A DNA stretch of 64,000 nucleotides from Rotaria sordida (lineage: Eukaryota > Rotifera > Eurotatoria > Philodinida > Philodinidae). Of this stretch, positions 36,871-48,300 are shown in pieces. Under the pieces are notes generated by a model. It saw nothing but the letters and a program-made list of their open reading frames with translations. It had not been told where the DNA came from and made no database searches. Each line of letters opens with the position of its first letter. Position 1 is the first letter of the stretch. The stretch spans positions 86,291 to 150,290 of the forward strand of contig CAJNOL010000015.1 of assembly GCA_905250125.1 (NCBI GenBank), in the 5' to 3' direction. The position numbers and the translations under genes were made by a program.

Positions 36871-39769
36871 ATGAGTAATAAAATATCGTCTCCAAACAGG
36901 ATAAATTTCTCTTTGACTAATTATCATTCTATTGTAACAAATGATAACAAGAATAAAGAAAGTACTATTGTTCTCTGGTTTGATTCCAATATAAGATCTT
37001 ATAAAGATATAGAACAAATAAAAAATCGTCTACAAGAAATTGATGTTGATGTTGTCTTTCATACTCAATTCGACTAATATCTTGATTTCACTCGATTTAT
37101 TAATAAAGAGAAGATATTTTTAGTTATTTCTGGTTCTAGTGCTACTGAAATTTTATCACATACTATTAAATTTCATCAAATCAATTCTATTTTCATTATT
37201 TCAACTGAAAAATTAAAATATGAATATTTAACAATTGTTTATCCTAAAAATTCTTGATATTTATACAGATTTAGATATCTAATGTGCATGTATTCGATAA
37301 GAAATTGATTTTATTAATAAACAATAACTAACATTTAGTTTATTTAATCCACATCAGATATGATCAGAATATATATCGAAAGAATCAGCCGAGTTTCTTT
37401 AGTTTCAACTTTTTAGTCATGTCCTTTTTTGCCTATCACATTATCAACAAACAAAAAAACCCAATGAGTAATATGTACCAACAATATTAACATGTTAATT
37501 TGACAGAATACAGATTAATCGATGAATTTGAACGAGAGAATATCGTTCAGAGAAAGGTATTCGTTGATATTTAAAACAATTATTTATTTCTAAATTGATG
37601 ACTAAAGTATTGAGAACTCCGGATATTGATCAATTACATATGATTCGTTTCTTTATTTATGATCTAACAGAAAATATCGCATGTGAACATCAGAAAATTC
37701 TATTTTGCAAATGAACAAATACTGACTGTTTATCGCGGAACAAAACTAACAAGAAAAGAATTGAAGAAACTTTAAAAAAATGAAGGTACACTCATCTCTA
37801 TGAACGGCTATTTGTCTGCTCAGGAGCTATTTGGAAATCACGTGATCAGTTGGAGGAAAGAGGAGAGGGTCGTGAAAGTATCACTAACTATTACAGGGGA
37901 ATCAGATGATCGTTCATGTAATTAACACTACTTTGTAGTTACTTTAAAAGAAACACCTATTTACATAAAAGAGCCTCATTTTTCAGCCAATTGTTTTTAA
38001 TTTCCATTCAAAAATTGTTTTGCGATACAGATTTTCCTAGAACATACCTAAAGTGTAAGTCTCATGCAATGTTGAAAGGTGAGACTAGTAGAATCACTTT
38101 GCTTCCTAATTTCTATAAGATCTGGTTAGACAGTCACTATTTCAAGCGTTACATCAAATCATGCGTAGAGAAAAACACGATAATATGAGCTGATGGGTAA
38201 TTAGGCTTTGTGACAAATTCAAAAAAACTATACCTCTAAATCTAACGTTGGCACGAACAGCTCACATTGAGGAGGGGGAAGTTATCGCGATTTTTTTGTT
38301 CTATGACAACGCAAGAAAAATTTCGGCTCCGCTGAGAACAAACTAAAAGTTTTCTTGATTGAAGCGGTGAAGGGGCGTCACACTTCCGATATCTCCAGTC
38401 GGACCATCTCTATCTGTACCTCTACGGAGATATTACAGATATTAGAGCTATCAGATATAAAAGTAACAACTCAGATCCTCAAGGAATGCGTCGACTCAGA
38501 TAATTTAAAGATATCCTAGAAAATATGCCTATATTTAGGTTGAAAAAAGTTATCCGCAGGAGTGACTCAAGATTATGTAATCAGAAATGGATCCCGAGAT
38601 TATCACATATGATCACAAGGAAGGGTAGGATCAAAAATACCCAAAAAACTCATCAATTAATTTCCGAAATGCCCCTAATTGGCATCACTCATTAGCTCTT
38701 GATGTAGCTATGGAACCAACCAAACGAACTGATGTAGTATCAATACTTTTCTAAATTGGATGTAATATTTGAGAATTTGGTGAAAATATCATCTTTGCTG
38801 ATATTGCTCAATACAGTGAATATCCTCATATACAAGAAGTATTATTCGATGTAAAAACTACTTTTCGATTGAAAAATATTCAACGTTTTTCACAAATATG
38901 GTTAGTAAAAATAAATGTATCGAATGATGGACAAAAAATTGTTACATATTATCTTGAAGAGAAACATCTCAGAACAGAAGAAAAAAGTGTGTGTATTGCT
39001 TTTGGACGTTTAATATGTAAGTTTTGCCAATATGACAAAGCACAAAAGTATTTTGAACGAGTGTTAAATAATCCTAATGGAGACGATCATGCTTGGATCG
39101 ACTTCAATCTTAGTAGAATATCTTGATTTTAAAAGTGAATAGAAGATTACATAAGAATACTATAATCGCGCACATAGTCGAGCAGTGAATGCTAAATCAC
39201 CACTTTGGAATGATGCAGTTAATATGCTTAACAAACTTGATATTACCTTAAATAATCAAGGGAAAAATGACAAAGCTCTTAACCATTATCAACGAGCTTT
39301 GAAAATACAAAAGAAATTTAATTCTTTTGACCATGTCGATAATCCTCGAATTCTTAATCATATTGCTTTTATTCTATATATACCAGAAAACACAACTGAT
39401 GCTCTTCACTATTATAAACAAGCGTTAAAAGTATTAAAGAAATTTCATTCTTCTTTTCAAATCAATATTGCTCATAATCTAAACAATATTGATAATATTC
39501 TATATCAACAAGAAATGTATGAAGAAGCTCTTAATTACCATCAAGAAACGCTCAAAATTCGAGAAAAATGTTATCCTTCTATTCATGTTGACATTGACGA
39601 TAATTTGAATAATATCAGAATAACTTACACATATATACAGCAATCAGAAATATCTCTTGATTATTTACAACATGCTTTAGCCATATATGAGAAAATTTTA
39701 CCACCGAAACATACCAATATAGAAACAGTTAAAAGAAATATTCGTTGTATTGCTGCAAAAAAGTAAATA
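36871..39769 (+). pseudogene. Decayed ADP-ribosyltransferase with TPR repeats (bdelloid type)
   Basis: Pieces of one gene lie in order. At 36871-37256 is the N-terminal domain typical of these proteins (IVLWFDSNI..., then FLVISGSSA), with an in-frame stop at 37075. At about 37690-37815 is the start of the arginine-type ADP-ribosyltransferase domain, with TVYRGT and a weakened STS-like motif (MNGYLSA), plus stops and frameshifts. At about 38690-39126 is its end, where the expected ExE before VLF reads IQEVLF, so the first Glu is lost. At 39185-39766 come about four 42-residue TPR units. The transferase part is split by about 870 bp of unrelated sequence (37816-38690). In the family the domain moves ADP-ribose from NAD to arginine. 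Motif loss and breaks show this copy is dead. Confidence 0.75.
37816..38690. mobile_element. Unidentified insertion splitting the ADP-ribosyltransferase relic
   Basis: Homology to the transferase domain stops after GYLSA (about 37815) and resumes at ALDVAMEPTKR (about 38697). The ~870 bp between has no coding similarity and differs in composition, with purine-rich GAGGAAAGAGGAGAGGG near its start. No convincing terminal repeats or target duplication were found, so the element type is unknown. Confidence 0.4.
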
Positions 39770-40429
39770 ATTATTTGAATTAAATTGTATTTGCAATCAA
39801 CTTCATAGCTATTAAATCAATGCTTCATGCATATAAATAATTGTTAACTGATATATTTTTCCATAAATTTTTATTGTATGTAAAAAAAATAGTGTGTCAC
39901 TATGCGTTTCGATGAAATATTCCAATGTTCGTGATACAATGCTGTTACCTTCGTCGTTTCGAATATGAAACTCGAAATGTAAACTTTTCTTTACTAGTAG
40001 AAATCAGTTAACAATCGAACTGAATAAATTTTATATACATACAATAATCAACTTGAAAAGTTTAATGAAAGAATTGTTAACACTTCAGAAAATATTGTTT
40101 GAACTATAATTCTTTGATTTCAAGTTTCGGCTACGGAAAGGTTTGTATAACTATTTTCTCTAAGAAGAATTTTTATTATTTTACTACTATATTTGGATGT
40201 TTGTTAGAAGACACTATAGACTATATAATAGTATAACATTATTAACAGATCATCGAAATGGATTTATGCAAAAGTTAAAAGAAAATATGTGACATAGGCT
40301 TTTCAAATTTATATATTTTACATAGATGACAACGAATCTATACAGAAAAGTAACATTTTTAATATCCATCAAGTACTCTAATAACTAAGTTCAAAAGTGC
40401 TGTTCTCGATATTTAAGTTTAATGAAAGT
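39770..40429. other. Gene-free spacer after the ADP-ribosyltransferase relic
   Basis: AT-rich sequence with no feature I can support. Confidence 0.4.
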
Positions 40430-40432
40430 TAT

Positions 40433-40680
40433 TCACTAGTATCGTCTGCTTCTATATTGATGTCAACATCATCATTTTCTTCGTTTTTGTCGACTTCTGA
40501 GTAATTCTTTGCAATTTTAATATGATATATCGATTCTTTTGGCAATGAATCATCGCTAATAAGCTGTCTCAGCATCTATGAGTAATTATGCTTCTTTTTC
40601 TGGCCATCTCACCTAATAGTCATCACGCTCAACACCATCGCTAATCAACATTCAGTTTGTAAATCAATGACGTTCAGTAT
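40433..40680 (-). pseudogene. Unidentified coding relic with acidic C-terminal tail
   Basis: On the minus strand, 40576 to 40433 reads as a plausible C-terminal exon: LRQLISDDSLPKESIYHIKI, then an acidic tail ending EADDTSE and a stop. Just upstream (40680-40570) another frame carries GVERDDY, a stop, then VRWPEKEA. The two frames look like one ancestral gene broken by frameshift and stops. The family is not recognised. It lies next to the mariner element, whose insertion may have disrupted it. Confidence 0.3.
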
Positions 40681-40736
40681 GAATGACATAAATAGATATT
40701 GAACTAAGAATAGAATTGTACCACCTGAAAATTAAC

Positions 40737-40795
40737 GGATGGCCCATAAAAAATTGCCTTCTTGATATTTTTGAAATTCTTCCTCTATTATCTAC
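40737..40795 (+). repeat. Left terminal inverted repeat of the mariner-like element
   Basis: About 58 bp, starting GGATGG. It pairs with 41631-41686 with a handful of mismatches. Confidence 0.8.
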
Positions 40796-41630
40796 TTGAC
40801 TGAAATACTATTTTTTATGAAATGATAGTTCTTGAAATTCCTTACAAAACTTTATACGATCTAATCCAAAAATTGTCTTAGATATATTTGAAAAACAATG
40901 AAAAGTAAAGACATATAGAAAGCTGTAAAGAATAAATATGAAAATGGTGATGGACCAGTAAAAATTTATCGTGATTTAGGTTGAGTGATTGCAAAGCGAA
41001 CAATTATTTTATAGATGAAAATGATTAACAACATTGGTTCTCTCATTTTGTCGCACTCTCCTTGCCTTTCAGGCACAGTTCGAACAATAGTCAATAATAC
41101 AAAGATAAAATGACGCCTACTTCAGAAGAAACAGTTGGCAACTAGAAAATTAGTTGTTCCAATCAGTATTCTAAGAAGAAATATACAACGCATATTGTGT
41201 AAATATCTTGTCTGTTTCTCGTATAGGCAGATCAAGAAATCATAGTTCTAACAGAAAAGTGTTAGATCTCACACATATCATCTGAGATAAAAAATGGTAT
41301 GCTGACAGTTTTTCTGCATTCATTTCGAAGAACCATTGGCCACCAAATTCACCTGATTTATGTTCATCAGATTATAGCTTATGGAATGAACTGACTGAAG
41401 CTATGAATTGGGACCACCTAACAACAAAGACAGCATTGATAGTCGTAATAAAACGTTCTGTCAAAAAATTTGAAAAAGAAAAAAAAACTTACATTCTATA
41501 CTTGATTTTACTGTACGATTACATCTGATCTAAAAAAATGAAGGAGACTATATTCGTTAAATAAAATATACCATTTTATGCAGAATTTCAAACGCTATCT
41601 TTTGATTAAAAAAATTGTTTCAATTAGGAG

Positions 41631-41686
41631 GATAATAGAGAAGAAATTTTAAAAATACTAGAAGGACAATTCTTTATAAACCATCC
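41631..41686 (-). repeat. Right terminal inverted repeat of the mariner-like element
   Basis: Inverted counterpart of 40737-40795, ending CCATCC and followed by TATATATG, compatible with a TA target site. Confidence 0.8.
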
Positions 41687-42306
41687 TATATATGTATAAG
41701 AGAAGTTTTAGTCAGGATATAGAATGCAAATTAATGAAGAATAAAAATAATTTTCTTTCATTTTTATCATAAATTCAATTCTTTTCATTGAAAAATATTT
41801 TCTGATTCATAATATTCGGTGTGAATCAATCATTTGCAACAATTAACGGGTATTATCATACTCGGAAGTTTTTAGAATTGTGCATCTATTTCCATGAACG
41901 AAATAAAATAGTGATACACATCCATGAAGATGTATATTTGAAAATTAGGCCAACTATTTGTTTCGTACTTTATATTTGTGTCAAAATCTAACAGAAATAC
42001 GCAAAAAAAAATTTGAAATAGATTTATTTATTAACTCTTATATCTGATTTATTTACAATCTTCAATCGTGTAGGGACATCTGTCTAACAGATGATTCATC
42101 CATACTCATTGCTTATAATTGCTATATTGTTGACAATCAACTAATAATTTTTATTCCTTCATCGTATGATAGAGCAAAGGTAATTACGAATGGTTGAGTA
42201 TAGTTGTTTTCTTTTTGTTTTGAAGATTATATACATAAAAATATCAATCAATAGATCTTATTCTGGTTATGATTACTAAGGTGTAAATTAAACTCCTCAA
42301 CTTACA
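41687..42306. other. Spacer and probable promoter upstream of OGT
   Basis: AT-rich, 620 bp between the mariner-like element and the OGT start codon. No distinct element is seen; the OGT transcription start should lie here. Confidence 0.4.
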
Positions 42307-45300
42307 ATGAATAATCAAACTGGTAAAAAATATTATAAATTTATATATAAATAAAAATAATCTTATTGTTTATTAGAATCTCCATCTAATACATCACCTA
42401 TGAAAAATACAACATCAACATCAACATTATTATCTAGCCCAAATCAACGACATCATCATCACAATTATACACGTTCTCCGAATAGTTTAACTGATTTTCA
42501 AAGTAAATTAAAAATACATCAAATCATTAGAGAAAATATTTTTTTTAATATTCTATTATATATTAATAGTTATAGCTGATCGAGCAAATCGTGACTATCA
42601 AAATGGAAATTATGAACGAGCTGAACAATATTGTCTTCAATTATATCAACAAGAACCGGATAATACAAGTTTATTATTATTACTTAGTTCAATTTATTTT
42701 CAAATGCGTCGTTATGATCAGTAAATATATTCGATAATCTATTTTATTCTATATCATCTTTTTTCTTTCATAGATCAATGCAATATAGTCTTTTAGCTAC
42801 AAAACTTGATCCACATCTAGCCGAAGCTCATTCAAATTTAGCTAATGCATATAAAGAAAAAGGTTTTCTAAATTTAGCTCTTGATCATTATGTTAAAGCA
42901 TTACAATTAAAACCCGATTTTATTGATGGATAGTAAGTAGATTATTTTATACGTTTCATTGATAAAAATATATTATTTTTTGATTTTCTATAATTTAGTA
43001 TTAATTATGCGGCTGCTCTTATTGCAAATTCAGATATGGAAGGTGCTGTTAGTGCTTATTTAAGAGCATTACAATATAATCCAGTATGTTTAATTAAATA
43101 TTTATTGAGTTTAATTTTAAATAATTTTTTTATAGAATTTATATGGTGTTAGAAATGACTTAGGAAATTTATTAAAAGCTCTTGGTTATATAGAAGAAGC
43201 AAAAGTAAATGTTAAAATTTGAAAAAAAGCCTAATATCGAAAACTATTTGGTGCTTTTTTTTTCAATTTTAGGAATGTTATTTAAAAGTGATTAAAACTC
43301 AACCAACATTTGCTGTCGCATGGAGTAACTTGGGTTGTATATTTAATTGTCAAGGCGAAATTTGGTTAGCTATTCATCATTTTGAAAAGGTTACTTTCAA
43401 TTGATGTGTTATATATAGTGGCGGATATAAGTTTAGAACAGTTGTATTTGTTAAGTTTTCTTTTCAATAGTAATAGCTAGGAAGAATTTGAAAAAACATT
43501 CAAGTAGCTAAAAAATTCTCTATCAGAATTTGTGAATCTAAAAAACTCCAATAAAATTGCTTGAATGAGAATGTCTAGAAAATCAAGACCCTCAACGCCG
43601 GTTTTCTAGCATCCATTGGAGGTTTCTTGAAAATGATTTTACTAGATAGAGCACATAAATCTAAACAAAATGAGATGTCTTCAAACTCTTCATCGAATTA
43701 CATTCAATTTATAGAAAGTCCGAAAGCGTCAAACACTGCAACATCATTGAAATTTTTCATAACAACAAAAGAAAATGCTGTTAGCACAATCTCTGTGAGA
43801 TTAAAATATGAAACGCAATGCAACTCCTGTTGCTATTCACAGAATATTGCTTTATTCTATCTATTTTGGAACACATTTCTTCATCACCCTTTTACTTAAT
43901 TCTCCAGATATGCAATAAAGAAGTAGATCAAAGATTAGAATAGAACGTATGTGTTTCACAAAATGCTTCTTAGATTTTCTGTCAATGAAATACGATTTGA
44001 TAAAGAAAGATCATGGAGAGGTTGAGGACATCTCATTTTGCTTAGAATTAACGTATGATGCAAAATTGACGGTACAAAATGTCGATCTCTATTTCTCTTC
44101 AATACAAGGACGCTGGAAAAAAAGAACTTTTTTTAACTAAACGATAGAGGTTTTTCTCCTCTTTCGAACAGTATATGATTCATACTTGTCTCACATTGAT
44201 AAGTAAAATGAGACGAGAAGAAAGAGAAACATTTGCGAAACAAATTTGTAATTTTTATATAAATTCATCAGAAACTTCTTGTAGATGACAGTTGATTATG
44301 ATTAACTGTCATTTTCCAAGGTCTTTTCATGAGTCTACAAAAAATGGAATTAATTGTTGTCTAACAAGATCGCACGATATGAAAACCGGAGAAAAAAGTC
44401 AATGGTTTGCCGCAGTTTTATCAGCCTGGTTAATCTCTACAAGTGATGCGGTTTTTGTAGCATGAGATGTTTATGACGAGTTCATATAAAAATTACATAT
44501 TTATTACGCAAGTGCTTCTTTTCTGTTTTCTCTCGTGTCATTTCATTTACGAATGTGTGACAAATATAAATCATATACTGTTTGAAAGAAAAGAAAATTT
44601 CCTATCAACTGGTAAAAAAAGATTTTTTTTAAAACATGTTTATCGAAGAGTTATCAAAGAGATATAGGGATCAACATTTTTGTGTCGTTTTTCTGAATTC
44701 CATGAAAAGCATTGATTCTTTTAATGAGCACTTCGCTTTTCAGTTGCGTTGTGTCGTTTATGAACGTGTTATAAAAATAATTTATATATAATTCGAAAGA
44801 GGAGAAAAAGCTCTATCATTTGGTTAATATAGTTGTTTTTCAGCATCCTTGTATCGAAGAAAAATAGGGATCGACATTTGGTATCATTACTTTTGCATCA
44901 TACGTTATTTAATCTACCAAATAAAACCATTCCCAAAAAGCTTCAAATGGATGCTAGCACATTGATTTTGGTGGTCTTGGGTTTCTAGACATCCTCATCC
45001 AAGTAGTTTTATTGAAGGTTTTTAGGTCTATCGGTCTTCATAGAGAATCCTTTTCGCTACTCAAATGTTTTTGCAGATTCTTCCTGGCTAGTTCGATCGA
45101 GAAAAAAATTTAACAAATACAACTGCCGTAAACTTTTTTTCGCCATTGTATATAGTAATTATCTTTTCTTTTATTTCAAAATAGGCAGTTGCTCTAGATC
45201 CGAATTTTCTCGATGGATATATTAATTTGGGCAATGTTCTAAAAGAAGCACGAATATTTGATCGGTAGATTATCGTTTTGTTGGAATACAAAAAAAGAAA

Positions 45301-48300
45301 TTTTTGTTTTATCTTCTAGCGCTGTGACAGCTTATTTACGTGCTTTACATCTTTCACCGAATCATCCAATTGTTCATGGTAACCTTGCTTGTGCTTATTA
45401 TGAACAAGGGTAATTAAAAAACTAATAGCTATTGAATTTAATTCTTCTATTTTTCTTTGTTTAGTCTAATTGATTTAGCCATTGAAACTTACCGTCGTGC
45501 TATTCAATTGCAATCAAATTTTCCAGATGCCTATTGTAATTTAGCAAATGCATTGAAAGTACAAGGCAAGGTATGAACATCTACATTTCTTTTTTTTACA
45601 AAAAAATTGATTCAAAGATAATAATTAAACGAGAGATATTTTAAATTATTAATTATTGACGACATATAAATGAAAAATCAATAGATAACGCATAATTTTA
45701 TAAATATTGAAATGAATAGGAAACGAATTATATTTTAAACAATATCATAATAATATAAAATTTTTGTAATATGATTATCATTTTTCATGGGCGGCGTATG
45801 ATTAATCTTTTATATAGGAAATAATAAAATTTAAAATCCGTCCATTTCTGCCATCCGCAATAGTGGGCAGTTCGGTAAAATTTGAGTATTAATTCAACTT
45901 CATATTTGATTGAAAAGAAAAAGATTTACTCGCAATAATTTAATAAAAACCTAAGTTTTATGTGCCAATTACCTTTCGTTGATTGATTCATTGTATTCTT
46001 TGCGTGTGTGATATTCATGTAAAAGGTTGTCTAAAATCTAAATATAATTATTATTTTTTGAAAAAATTATAGACATAACAATCCGCTGCGAAGATGAAGG
46101 TGCTGTTTTTCTGATTGTTTATTTAACTATTTGATGTTAGCAGCTAGTTGATCTCCTATCTGATTGCGAAATAATAGGTAAGTTTACTTTTTTTTCTGAC
46201 ATTTTGATTTAAATTTAACAGAAAAGACTAAATTGTAAATTTTCTTAAAAAGAAAACAAACAACGAATGTCGAATGGTAAACCTACTTTTATTGGCCACA
46301 AATAGCAAAGAAGATCAGTCATTGCGTTTGACCCGTTGAATGTTGGTTAATCGGACTTCAATTCTTTTGATTAAAATAGTCAAATATCAGATATTCAGTC
46401 TTCCAGGGATAGGAACCGACTTCTGATTACGTTATTGGTCTTCATTTAGCGGTTAATTTTAAAGATTGCTAACTTTGGAAGGAGAGAGTTCAAAATATCC
46501 ATTATGTATTAATTAAATAATTACATATTAGATGTATATAATCGAGTTATACATTTATCAGGGTAGCAATAAATCAAAATCATGAGACTATGGGTCAATC
46601 CTTCTATATTAATCATAGAGTCATATTGAATATATGTATGTTCGGTGAGACAGATTTAATCTAATATACATAGGAGGCGTGGAAATTGTGGGGAAGCTAT
46701 AAGTTCCTATTGCTTCTTCAAGCTTTTGTTTTTAAGGAGAAGTAATTAGTATCCTTTTTAGCATCTGATGCGCCGCCCATGTATACCGATTTTTATTTGA
46801 TAACTCGATAATTAATTAATTAATCGATGTTGATAAGTACAACAATAATTGTCAACTAATTTCAGTTGTTGATTGAAATTCATTTTGAAAACGCTTTGTT
46901 TTTTTACTACAGCACCATTAATTATTTTAATAACAATATTTTTTCTTCGGTGTTCATGATCAATTTCAACTCAATGAATAAATTATACTAAAATTTTTAG
47001 ACATCAAATATTATAAAAAAAAAAAAGAATCTACAAAATTTTAAAAACTAAAGTTCAAGATAAATGATTGAGTAAAAATAAATATGATGTGATTATTCAT
47101 TCAACTAGAAGAAAAATGTCACTGTCCTACCTACGAGAGTAAGCCTATCCAATGTATTTTTCAATAAAACAGATTATTGATGAGTTTACTCAATCCATGA
47201 GAGTTTCTTTGTTCATTATTATTGACCGACAGAAATGCTAAAACTATACTGCAACAATAATGGATTATGATTAAGTGAATAAGAGATCATTATAATAAAA
47301 AATAATCAAAAGTGAGAAGAATAATAAAACTTAGATTGTCAAATAACAACAAACACGGATAAATGTAATGATTCAAAAGAGAAGTATCTGAATATTGGCT
47401 TCACAGGAAACTTTTCTACAATTTATGTTAATAGTATAGAGCCATGATTACAGATGCGTGGGACCATGTTTTTTAGGTTTTGCCCTTGCTCATAGTCTCA
47501 GTAAATCTGGCAGTCTGGGTGATTGTAGTTTATCGAGTCCTGGACTAAAGAGAAGTGTTCTAGATTTATAAGAAAATTCGTTTACAATCATAGAATATTA
47601 AACTAGTTCCGGTTGGGATAACTTTTTCTCGTAGTCTCAATCTCGACAAACTTTCAAATTTTGGTCCCGTCATCGAGACCGAGTCTAAAATTGTCTCTGT
47701 ACATCTCTATTTCGTGATTCTATTATAGAACAGATTACAAAGTAAAAATTTTACAGTCGTTCAGATAATGTTTTGCGTAATCGTAAATTAATAATAAAAT
47801 GTTAATTTCTACAGATGTTCGTTGTTGATTACGATATATTATTAGCATCTTAGAATCATTAATCAAATAGGAAAAAATAAATCCTAGATTCACACACGGA
47901 TTCACTTTGTCCGTTCTTATATAAAGTATAATTTAAATCTTTTTTTATTCAGTATTTAAATCAAACGTTCACTTTACAATGAAATAATGCTTCTGTAATA
48001 TATAGCTGATGATAGACTCGATCGATTTTTCTAAAGAAAAAAACTTTTTAATAATTAATATTTGTTTTGCTTTTTTCGTTATAGGTCTCTGAAGCTGAAG
48101 AATGTTATAAAACAGCACTTAGTCAATGTCCAACACATGCTGATTCTCTTAATAATTTAGCAAATATTCGTCGTGAACAAGGTCAAATAGATGAAGCAAT
48201 TAATTTATATAAACGTGCATTAGATATTTTACCAAGTTTTGCTGCTGCACATTCAAATTTAGCATCAGTTTTACAACAACAAGGTCGTCTACATGATGCA

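Larger units (their letters stand above)
40737..41686 (+). mobile_element. Degenerate Tc1/mariner-superfamily transposon with both inverted repeats
   Basis: Terminal inverted repeats of about 58 bp bound the element: GGATGGCCCATAAAAAATTG at 40737 and its inverted counterpart ending CCATCC at 41686, also sharing CCTTCT, TATTTTT and TCTATTATC. The right end is followed by TA. Inside, on the + strand, is a broken transposase: YENGDGPVKIYRDLG near 40945 is the N-terminal DNA-binding region, and HWPPNSPDL...DYSLWNEL at about 41325-41385 is the C-terminal catalytic region characteristic of the superfamily, followed by LTTKTALI and SVKK. Stops and frameshifts interrupt it, and at 950 bp it is shorter than a full element (about 1.3 kb), so internal sequence is lost. 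It cannot encode active transposase. Confidence 0.85.

Noticed and set aside
43627-44140. Two + strand frames in OGT intron 7 (43627-43899 and 43949-44140)
   Set aside because: They lie in inverted-repeat arms and do not resemble a transposase.
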